The notes beneath the pieces were generated by a model that saw only the letters and a list, made by a program, of their open reading frames with translations, had not been told where the DNA came from and ran no database searches. DNA of 6,526 bases from Ktedonobacter sp. (lineage in GTDB: Bacteria > Chloroflexota > Ktedonobacteria > Ktedonobacterales > Ktedonobacteraceae), in assembly GCA_003450555.1 (NCBI GenBank), contig DMFQ01000348.1, positions 9,081 through 15,606 on the forward strand. The letters are read 5' to 3'. Both the position numbers and the translations under genes were made by a program. Positions within the stretch are counted from its first letter, which is position 1, and each line of letters opens with the position of its first letter. This document shows positions 1-6,188 of this stretch, piece after piece.

Positions 1-2236
1 ATTGCTGGCTGATCTCAAGCGGCGGCTTTGCTCTGGAAAGAACGCGGCGCTGTCAGCACTCTATGGCTTACCCGGTGTCGGAAAAACAGCAATCGCGGTG
101 GAACTGGCTCGTGATCGCGAGATATTGGATTATTTTCGCGATGGCTTGCTCTGGGTTGGTCTTGGGATCAATCCCAACCTTTTGGGACTGTTGGGCCGGT
201 GGGGAACGCTGCTTGGCCTTGCTCCCTATGAGATGGAGACGCTCACTACTGTCGCAGCCCTGGCGAAGACGCTTAGTTCTGTGATCGGGACGAGGCGCAT
301 GTTGTTGGTAATCGACGATGCCTGGCGGATCGAGGATGCGCTGGCTTTTCAAGTGGGCGGCGTGAACTGCGCCCATCTCGTTACGACGCGCTTTCCAGAA
401 ATCGCGCTGCAATTCGCCCATGATGGCTCAACCGTCGTGCATGAATTGAGTGAAGACGAGGGGATGTCTCTGCTGGCACGCCTGGCTCCCGAGGTCGTAG
501 CTAGCAAACCAGGTGAAGTGCGCTCGTTAGTGGGGGCGGTTGGAGGACTTCCATTGGCCTTAACACTTGTAGGGAGATACCTCTGGTCTCACTTCTATAA
601 AGATCAGCCCTACCGCTTGAGCGCAGCATTGAGCACATTGCAATCGATTGAAGAGCTTTTACGTTTAACGCAGCCAGCGTCGGCAAGTCACACGGCAATG
701 CCAGCAGAAGCCCCCCTCTCGTCCTTGCAGGCGGTAATCAATATGAGCGATCAACATGTAGCTAAGCAGGCACAGGATACGCTGCGCGCCCTTTCAATCT
801 TTCCCTCCAAACCAAACAGTTTCCCGGAAGAGGCGGCATTGGCGGTAGCTCATACTCCCGTAGAGACGCTTGATACGCTCGCCGATGCTGGCTTGCTGGA
901 AGGAAGTGGGGCTGGTCGCTACACCCTGCACCAGACCATTGCCGATTATGCCCGGCTCCAGCGCACTGATACGCTGGTCGAGGAGCGCATGGTTTCATTC
1001 TTCACCCTCTTCCTTGCAACGCACGCAACTGATTATAACGCCCTGGAACGCGAAACGGACAATATCCTTGCGGCCTTTCAGATTGCGTATGAACGCAAAA
1101 TGTCCGAACAGTTGTTACGTGGAGTAGTGACCTTCGCACTGTATTTAGAAGTGAGAGGGCATTACTCCATCGCTGAAACTCAATTGGTGCGGGCACGACA
1201 GGCAGCGCTGGACGCGGCAGACCAGGCCGGTTTAGCATTCACGCTGCTCCATCTTGGGAGAATAGCTGAACGGCGCGGTGTTTTAAACCAGGCCGAGCAA
1301 CTCTACAGCGAGGGACTGACAGTAGCCCGGCAAAGCCAGTTACGCACAACGCTGGTCGACCTGTTGGCGAATCTGAGTGAGGTTGTCTTGAACCTTGGAG
1401 AGTATGGACGTGCTGAGCAGTATGCGCAGGAAGGACTTGATCTCGCGCGAGAACTTGGCGATCAGCAGAGAATGTGCGTCTTGCTGAAAAGCCTTGCCGA
1501 GGTTATCGACTGCCATGGCCAGTTTGAACGAGGGGACGAGCTGTATCGGGAGGGACTTGCTCTGGCCAGGGAGATCGACGACCGCGAGATGATGTGCCTC
1601 TATTTGCAAAACATAGGAGCGAAGGCCTCGAAGCGTGGGAAACATGAGCAAGCCATGCCCTATTACCAGGAGGGATTGAGCCTGGCTCGTGAGATGAGGC
1701 ACCGGCAGAGAATGAGCGCCTTACTCTCGAATATGGGCATGGTCTCAACGAGAATGCAGCACTATGCTCAGGCGGAAGCATACTGCCAGGAGAGCCTCTC
1801 TCTTGCACGAACAATTGGACATAGCGTGCGTATGGGGAATGCCCTGCAAAACCTGGGTATTATCGAACGCGAGCGCGGCAATTTCGCCCAGGCCGAGGCG
1901 TATTTTCAGGAGAGCCTGGATCTCGCCCGCGAGATGGGACACCGCTGGTTGACCAGCGAGACGTTATGCGAGTATGGAGAATATTATCTGGCTCAGAACA
2001 AAGTTGAAGACGCGTTCACCGCTTTCGCTGAAGCCTATGCTGTAGCACGAGGGTTTGGCGGACAAGAATTGGTCGCCCGTGCCCTGTACGGCCTCGCCCG
2101 TATCGCGCTGCTCAAAAAAGATTTCGTTGCAGCACGCCAACAGGCGCAGGAAAGCCTGGCGATCTTTGAAACAGAGCGACACGAGAAAGTAGCCGAAGTA
2201 AAGCAGTTGCTTGCGGCATTAGAAAATAGTATGTAG
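1..2236 (+). CDS. HTH-NB-ARC-TPR family STAND ATPase, N-terminus cut by window edge
   Basis: The open frame begins at base 2 with no start codon context and ends with TAG at 2234-2236; 744 residues are visible. Aligning it with the paralogue downstream shows about 120 residues missing to the left, where an XRE-like HTH is expected. Seen: Walker A 'GLPGVGKT' (residues 22-29, Lys28), Walker B 'LLVIDDAW' (101-108), sensor-like 'VTTR' (127-130), 'GGLPLAL' (181-187), a winged-helix segment ending 'RYTLHQTIADYAR' (306-318, His310), a degenerate helical repeat (about 371-408), and eight TPRs of exactly 40 residues (409-728). Known of the family: STAND NTPases bind ADP or ATP in the NB-ARC and switch state when C-terminal repeats bind a ligand; they are cytoplasmic. 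Inferred: signal-responsive regulator or sensor. No effector domain is visible, but the missing N-terminus could hold something other than an HTH. It lies 20 bases before its paralogue, probably in one operon. Confidence 0.9.
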   Translation, partial: LLADLKRRLCSGKNAALSALYGLPGVGKTAIAVELARDREILDYFRDGLLWVGLGINPNLLGLLGRWGTLLGLAPYEMETLTTVAALAKTLSSVIGTRRMLLVIDDAWRIEDALAFQVGGVNCAHLVTTRFPEIALQFAHDGSTVVHELSEDEGMSLLARLAPEVVASKPGEVRSLVGAVGGLPLALTLVGRYLWSHFYKDQPYRLSAALSTLQSIEELLRLTQPASASHTAMPAEAPLSSLQAVINMSDQHVAKQAQDTLRALSIFPSKPNSFPEEAALAVAHTPVETLDTLADAGLLEGSGAGRYTLHQTIADYARLQRTDTLVEERMVSFFTLFLATHATDYNALERETDNILAAFQIAYERKMSEQLLRGVVTFALYLEVRGHYSIAETQLVRARQAALDAADQAGLAFTLLHLGRIAERRGVLNQAEQLYSEGLTVARQSQLRTTLVDLLANLSEVVLNLGEYGRAEQYAQEGLDLARELGDQQRMCVLLKSLAEVIDCHGQFERGDELYREGLALAREIDDREMMCLYLQNIGAKASKRGKHEQAMPYYQEGLSLAREMRHRQRMSALLSNMGMVSTRMQHYAQAEAYCQESLSLARTIGHSVRMGNALQNLGIIERERGNFAQAEAYFQESLDLAREMGHRWLTSETLCEYGEYYLAQNKVEDAFTAFAEAYAVARGFGGQELVARALYGLARIALLKKDFVAARQQAQESLAIFETERHEKVAEVKQLLAALENSM
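1226..2185 (+). repeat. Eight tandem 40-residue TPR units (120-bp coding period)
   Basis: Within the first protein, residues 409-728 divide into eight units of exactly 40 residues. Each unit has a large hydrophobic near position 7, Gly, Ala or Ser at position 11, mostly 'A(E)' near position 23-24, and mostly 'EGLxLAR' or 'ESLxLAR' near position 29-35. This is the TPR pattern of two antiparallel helices stacking into a superhelix, which commonly binds peptides or proteins. Repeats at DNA level are diverged, so this is an old protein repeat and not a recent tandem duplication. Confidence 0.9.
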
Positions 2237-2256
2237 AGAGAGGACGGATCCTGGCA
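2237..2256 (+). promoter_or_regulatory. Ribosome binding region deciding a GTG start
   Basis: The 20-base gap between the two STAND genes holds the purine-rich AGAGAGGA at 2237-2244, 12 bases before the GTG at 2257, and a second weaker GGA at 2246-2248, 8 bases before it. No ATG lies in frame nearby; the first in-frame ATG is codon 37, which would destroy the HTH, so GTG at 2257 is the sensible start. AGGA (2241-2244) can pair with TCCT (2249-2252) across a 4-base loop, a weak hairpin that could lower initiation. There is no room for a separate promoter, which supports co-transcription. Confidence 0.55.
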
Positions 2257-4857
2257 GTGAAAGAGAGAGACAAGCCTGTTCCAAATCAACGACTGCGCAG
2301 CGAGCGACAGAGCCGTGACTGGTCACAGGCGTATGTAGCAAGGCAGATAGACACCTATGCATTTATGGTGCACCGGTGGGAATACGGTCAGACCTTTCCC
2401 GCGCCACACTATCGACGGAAGCTCTCGGATCTCTTTGAAAAAAGTGCCGAAGAACTTGGCCTGGTACCGCTTCAGGATACAGACGATACTGTGAGCGAAC
2501 CAGCATCTACTCAAGATGTAGTCCCGCGCACTGCTCGCTTAGCAGAGCCACTTTATGACCCCTTGATTCCCGCTTCGCTGCTAGGCTCTGTTGGTCTCAT
2601 CGGTCGAAAGGACATACTGCACAGGCTCAAAGAACGACTCTACGCCAGCGAGCGCGTTGCACTTTCCGCCATCAATGGACTGCCAGGAGTGGGCAAGACA
2701 ACAGTAGCGGTTGAGCTGGTACACGACGGAGAGGTGCGCGCACATTTTCGCGATGGCGTGCTTTGGGCAGGTCTTGGCCCCGTGCCAAATGTAGAGGGGC
2801 TGCTCGGCAGGTGGGGAACATTACTTGGTGTGACCCCTGAGCACACAGACATTGCAGGCTGGCAAAAGGCCATTACCACGGCGATTGGGATGCGACAGAT
2901 GTTGCTGGTCATCGACGACGCCTGGGAGTTTGCCGATGCCGCTGCTTTCAGGATGGGCGGCCCTCATTGCGCTCATCTGCTAACGACCCGTTTCCCCGGT
3001 ATTGCTCAGCGTTTCGCGCAGGGTGAAATGATAGAGGTGCGCGAATTGGATGAAAACGACGGGCTTAATCTCCTGGAGCGACTGGCTCCCGAGGTAGTCA
3101 GAAGCGAACCGGAGGGAGCGCGTGAACTGGTACGCTCAATGGGTGGGCTTCCCCTGGCCCTGACCCTCATCGGAAAGCATCTCTACGTCAAATCCTCTAG
3201 CGGCCAACCGCGCCGGTTACAAGCGGCTTTACAGAACTTGCGCTCCTCTGTTGATCAGCGTTTGCGGCTGGCGCAGCCACAAGCCCCTGTCCTCGCCTCT
3301 CCCAGCTATCCACCAGGCACGCCGCTATCATTACAATCAGTCATTAGTCTCAGTGACCAGCAGTTGGACGAAGTGGCACGTTCCGCCCTGCGCGCCCTTT
3401 CAGTCTTTCCAGCCAAGCCCAACACTTTTCCAAAAGAGGCGGCTATAGCAGTCTGCGCTGCACCACTAAAGGCGCTCGATACATTGATCGAGGCTGGATT
3501 GGTAGAACAGAGTGATGTTGATCGTTACACCTTGCATCAGACCATTGCTGACTACGCCAGGCTTCAGCTTACAGGTACCACCGCCGAGCAGCGGATGGCC
3601 GAGTATTATGTAAGCCTTGTAGAGGCGCATGAGTTGGACTACAGCCTGCTTGAGCAGGAAACCAATAATGTGCTCGCGGCCTTAGACGCGGCATTTGAAC
3701 AGGGAATGCAGACAGTTCTCTTGAGAGGCGCGAACGCGTTCTCGCACTTCTTACTGACGCGCGGATTGTTTGATATGGCGGAACTGCAATTGAAGCGAGC
3801 GGAACAGGTTGCGCGCTCTGGAAATAACACGGCGGGGCTGACAATGACATTGCTCAATGTTGGGAGGCTGGCAGAAAGACGTGGAGACTTTACCTCCGCG
3901 CAGGCGTCCTACCTTGAGGGACTATTGCTGGCTCGCCAGGTCGATTATGCAGAACACATCTGTGACTATTTGACATTTCTGGGTGGTATCGCTACCAGGA
4001 GGGGAGAAAGCAGGCAGGCGGAAGACTATTCGCGGGAGGCGCTCGCCCTTTCTGAGCAGATTGACTACCACAAGCATGCTATAACGCTCCTGGGAAACCT
4101 GGGTGGCTCGGCATTCTATCATGGAAACTATGCTGGTGCGGAAGACTACTGGCAAAAAGGACTGGCGCTTGCGCGCCAGGAGCATCACCGCGAACGTATA
4201 AGTGCTCTCCTCGAAAATTTGGGCGCGATAGCGGTCATTCGTGGCAACTACGAACAGGGTGAAGCATATTATCATGAAGGCATTGCGCTTGCGCGCGAGA
4301 TAGGGCAGCGCGAGCGGATTAGCAGTATCTACATCAATCTCAGTGAGATCGCGCTGCGACAAAAGAACTATGCCCGCGTGCTTGAGTATACCCAGGAGGG
4401 ACTGGCCATGGCCCGTCCTATCGGGAACATAGAAATCATCAGCCTCCTGCTGCTGAGCCTGGGCGAAGCACAGGTTGGCTTGGAAGACTACGAGCCAGCA
4501 GAGGTCTCTTTAGAGGAAGGGCTAGCATTGGCGCAGCAGGTAGGGCATCGCTGGCTGATCGCTAATGCCCTACGCGCCTGGGGCAAGCTCTACTTTGGGC
4601 TACAGCGCTTAGACCTGGCGCTTACAACCTTCAAGGAGGCGCTAGAAATGGCGCGCGGCTCCAGCGAGGAACTGGTTGCCTTCACCCATTTTGACCTGGC
4701 GCAGGTTGCCTTTGTCCAGGGAGACTATGGCGAAGCGCACCGCCAGGGCCAGGAAAGCCTGGCTATCTTACATGAGCAGGGCCACGAAAAAGCGCAAGAG
4801 GTGGCTGATTGGCTGGCAGAGAGGTCAATTGGCGAAAACCATGAAAAGAAGCAATAG
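2257..4857 (+). CDS. XRE-like HTH, NB-ARC ATPase and TPR repeat protein (STAND family)
   Basis: Complete protein of 866 residues, GTG start, TAG stop. Domain order: XRE-like HTH (about 10-62, with 'WSQ' at 22-24 and 'HRWEYG' at 39-44), a linker (about 72-112), NB-ARC with Walker A 'GLPGVGKT' (141-148, Lys147), Walker B 'LLVIDDAW' (216-223), 'LTTR' (242-245) and 'GGLPLAL' (296-302), winged helix ending 'RYTLHQTIADYAR' (423-435), a degenerate helical repeat (about 488-525), and eight TPRs (526-844). The usual NB-ARC 'MHD' triad reads LHQ here: the histidine (427) is kept, the aspartate is Gln. The HTH turn has Asp (32) where XRE proteins usually have Gly. Inferred role: cytoplasmic, ligand-gated ATPase switch that controls DNA binding by the HTH, or an HTH-linked sensor in a defence or stress pathway. 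No signal peptide, membrane segment or fused effector is visible. It is a paralogue of the gene 20 bases upstream. The domain call is secure; the ligand and target are unknown. Confidence 0.93.
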   Translation: MKERDKPVPNQRLRSERQSRDWSQAYVARQIDTYAFMVHRWEYGQTFPAPHYRRKLSDLFEKSAEELGLVPLQDTDDTVSEPASTQDVVPRTARLAEPLYDPLIPASLLGSVGLIGRKDILHRLKERLYASERVALSAINGLPGVGKTTVAVELVHDGEVRAHFRDGVLWAGLGPVPNVEGLLGRWGTLLGVTPEHTDIAGWQKAITTAIGMRQMLLVIDDAWEFADAAAFRMGGPHCAHLLTTRFPGIAQRFAQGEMIEVRELDENDGLNLLERLAPEVVRSEPEGARELVRSMGGLPLALTLIGKHLYVKSSSGQPRRLQAALQNLRSSVDQRLRLAQPQAPVLASPSYPPGTPLSLQSVISLSDQQLDEVARSALRALSVFPAKPNTFPKEAAIAVCAAPLKALDTLIEAGLVEQSDVDRYTLHQTIADYARLQLTGTTAEQRMAEYYVSLVEAHELDYSLLEQETNNVLAALDAAFEQGMQTVLLRGANAFSHFLLTRGLFDMAELQLKRAEQVARSGNNTAGLTMTLLNVGRLAERRGDFTSAQASYLEGLLLARQVDYAEHICDYLTFLGGIATRRGESRQAEDYSREALALSEQIDYHKHAITLLGNLGGSAFYHGNYAGAEDYWQKGLALARQEHHRERISALLENLGAIAVIRGNYEQGEAYYHEGIALAREIGQRERISSIYINLSEIALRQKNYARVLEYTQEGLAMARPIGNIEIISLLLLSLGEAQVGLEDYEPAEVSLEEGLALAQQVGHRWLIANALRAWGKLYFGLQRLDLALTTFKEALEMARGSSEELVAFTHFDLAQVAFVQGDYGEAHRQGQESLAILHEQGHEKAQEVADWLAERSIGENHEKKQ
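3832..4788 (+). repeat. Eight tandem TPR units (seven of 40 residues, one of 39)
   Basis: Residues 526-844 of the complete STAND protein. Units start at residues 526, 566, 606, 646, 686, 726, 766 and 805; the seventh is one residue short, in the loop before the last unit. Position 11 is Gly, Ser or Ala in every unit, and 'GLALAR'-like endings recur. Unit number and register match the upstream paralogue, including the shared 'GHRWL' at the sixth/seventh boundary and 'QESLAI' in the eighth, so both arrays descend from one eight-unit ancestor. Confidence 0.9.
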
Positions 4858-4887
4858 CCGTTCCAGGGCAATTACACCCAGGAAACG

Positions 4888-4915
4888 ATTGCACTTTCTC
4901 GGTTATCAGTGCAAT
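4888..4915. repeat. 8-bp inverted repeat upstream of the DNA methyltransferase
   Basis: ATTGCACT (4888-4895) and AGTGCAAT (4908-4915) are perfect inverted copies separated by 12 bases. The site lies 30 bases after the stop of the STAND gene and 33 bases before the methyltransferase ATG. It could be an operator for a dimeric HTH protein, or a stem-loop ending the upstream operon. The following bases are A-rich on the + strand without a T-run, so an intrinsic terminator for the upstream genes is poorly supported. The structure is seen; its function is not known. Confidence 0.5.
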
Positions 4916-4920
4916 AAAAT
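4889..4920 (+). promoter_or_regulatory. Weak candidate promoter for the methyltransferase gene
   Basis: TTGCAC (4889-4894) resembles a -35 box and TAAAAT (4915-4920) matches five of six bases of the -10 consensus, but the spacer is 20 bases instead of about 17, so the -35 assignment is doubtful. The surrounding stretch to 4930 is A+T-rich compared with the genes. The boxes overlap the 8-bp inverted repeat, so a protein bound there would compete with polymerase. The call rests on consensus likeness alone. Confidence 0.25.
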
Positions 4921-4948
4921 TATCAAATAAGAACAGGTGTAGAAAGCT

Positions 4949-6133
4949 ATGATCGAGTATGGCCAAACGGTCTTATGTCCCGAGGTGGCGACCAATGAGC
5001 CTGTCTTAAGGGCTGAAAGGCTAACATCTTTGCTCAAGTGGGCTGGCGGGAAAGAGCAGGAACTGAAACATATTTTGCCCTTGCTTCCATCCTTTGACGC
5101 TTACTACGAGCCATTTGTTGGCGGTGGCGCTGTCTTTTTCTCAATACAATCACAAAGAAAGTTCATCAACGATAAATCTCCTGACCTGTTCAACCTTTAC
5201 CTCATGACTGCACAGCAGAACGTAGATTTCTTTCGCTCCCTGGACACGTTACTGCTTGGTTGGCAATCTGTGAGCAACATTGTGGACCGCTGTGCAACAG
5301 AGCTTCTCAACACATATACAGCTTACTCTATGGACAAAAGTTCATTAGAGGAGATGCAAAGCAGATTATATGAGTTTGTTCTGCAACATTCCGCAGAGTT
5401 TAACGCAATGTTTGAAGCTTTCTTCGCTAAAGATACCGGAAACTTTATCCGAGAAATCCAGAGGAACCTACTGAGCAAAACCAGGCGTATGAAGGAACTG
5501 GAGCACAAGAAATGGAAACTGCCCGAACATGACATCATAGCGAACATAGAATGCGCGTTAAAAAGCGCTTTCTATATGCACCTCAGATATTTGTACAACA
5601 GGATAAGTGCATACAGCATTCCCGTGAGCCTTGCTGCCGCGATCTTCTTTTTCGTGAGAGAGAATGCTTACGCTTCTATGTTTCGCTACAATAGCAAGGG
5701 AGGGTTCAATGTTCCGTACGGCGGTATATCCTACAATAGAAAAGACCTGGCCCGCAAAGTCGCTTACTTACAATCCCCCCAGGTAGAGCTTCATTTCAAG
5801 AACACGGTCATCGAAAATATGGACTTTGCAGCCTTCTTACAAAAACACCCGCCGCGTGCAGAAGACTTCGTCTTCTTAGATCCGCCATACGACAGCGAAT
5901 TCAGCACATACTCACAAAACGAATTCGGCAAAGGGGACCAGGAGCGTCTTGCCGGATACCTTCTAAAGCAATGCAAAGCTAAGTTCATGCTGGTCATAAA
6001 AAATACACCCGCCATCCTTCACTTGTATGGAAACACAGGCCTCAACATCAAGGCATTCGATAAGAAATACCTTGTAAGCTTCCAGGACCGTAATAACCGG
6101 GATGCAGAGCATTTAATCATCACCAACTTTTGA
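4949..6133 (+). CDS. D12-class (Dam-like) DNA adenine-N6 methyltransferase
   Basis: Complete protein of 394 residues, ATG start with AGGTG at 4935-4939 (9 bases upstream), TGA stop. It transfers a methyl group from S-adenosylmethionine to N6 of adenine in a specific DNA sequence. Seen: 'KWAGGK' (30-35, motif X), 'YEPFVGGGAVF' (53-63, motif I, SAM binding), 'NDKSPDL' (74-80), 'FRYNSKGGFNVPYGG' (245-259, the conserved block preceding DNA-contact elements in Dam), catalytic 'DPPY' (311-314, motif IV) and the C-terminal block 'RNNRDAEHLIITNF' (381-394). All core motifs are intact, so it is probably active. At 394 residues it exceeds E. coli Dam (278); most of the excess is about 100 residues between motif II and the FNVPYG block, helical and Lys-rich near 177-190. 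Sampled 60-base lines are 38-50% G+C against 55-60% in the STAND genes, suggesting separate or transferred origin. No restriction enzyme lies beside it here; it could be solitary or belong to a system reaching beyond the window. The target sequence cannot be read from the protein. Confidence 0.93.
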   Translation: MIEYGQTVLCPEVATNEPVLRAERLTSLLKWAGGKEQELKHILPLLPSFDAYYEPFVGGGAVFFSIQSQRKFINDKSPDLFNLYLMTAQQNVDFFRSLDTLLLGWQSVSNIVDRCATELLNTYTAYSMDKSSLEEMQSRLYEFVLQHSAEFNAMFEAFFAKDTGNFIREIQRNLLSKTRRMKELEHKKWKLPEHDIIANIECALKSAFYMHLRYLYNRISAYSIPVSLAAAIFFFVRENAYASMFRYNSKGGFNVPYGGISYNRKDLARKVAYLQSPQVELHFKNTVIENMDFAAFLQKHPPRAEDFVFLDPPYDSEFSTYSQNEFGKGDQERLAGYLLKQCKAKFMLVIKNTPAILHLYGNTGLNIKAFDKKYLVSFQDRNNRDAEHLIITNF

Positions 6134-6150
6134 GGGAGAATGACTGATAA

Positions 6151-6179
6151 GCGGGTACTATGAAGCAGAATTTACCCGC
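6151..6179. terminator. Possible bidirectional terminator between convergent genes
   Basis: GCGGGTA (6151-6157) and TACCCGC (6173-6179) are perfect inverted copies around a 15-base loop, inside the 55-base gap where the methyltransferase and the leftward gene meet tail to tail. Position and G+C-rich stem suit a shared transcription terminator. Neither side has a clear T-run and the loop is long, so it is weaker than a classical intrinsic terminator. Confidence 0.4.
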
Positions 6180-6188
6180 CGTAGCCAT

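Noticed and set aside
1340..1814. Overlapping minus-strand open frames opposite the first TPR array
   Set aside because: Shadows of the repeat coding sequence: no family resemblance, and they overlap each other in different frames.
1226..2185. Regular DNA repeats considered as a CRISPR or satellite array
   Set aside because: The period is 120 bp, the units are diverged at base level, and the reading frame runs through them as TPRs.
1..2236. First gene as a truncated or decayed pseudogene lacking its HTH
   Set aside because: The frame is open to base 2 with all NB-ARC motifs intact; the missing N-terminus is explained by the window edge.
3922..4362. Minus-strand open frame of 146 codons opposite the TPR array
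   Set aside because: It lies wholly inside a well-supported gene, shows no recognisable domain, and long antisense frames are expected from the 120-bp periodic coding sequence.
2257..4857. AfsR/SARP-type regulator
   Set aside because: There is no OmpR-like DNA-binding domain or BTAD domain; the N-terminal domain is an XRE-like HTH.
4676..4930. Plus-strand open frame overlapping the end of the second STAND gene
   Set aside because: The product is Arg/Lys-rich without pattern, it starts inside the TPR coding region, and it has no ribosome binding site.
4951..4954. GATC overlapping the methyltransferase start codon, and another at 2247-2250 before the second STAND gene, as methylation-controlled sites
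   Set aside because: GATC occurs many times in the window at about chance frequency and the enzyme's target is unknown, so the positions carry little weight.
4949..6133. Methyltransferase as half of a complete restriction-modification system within the window
   Set aside because: No endonuclease or controller gene is present between 4858 and 6526; a partner could only lie outside the window.
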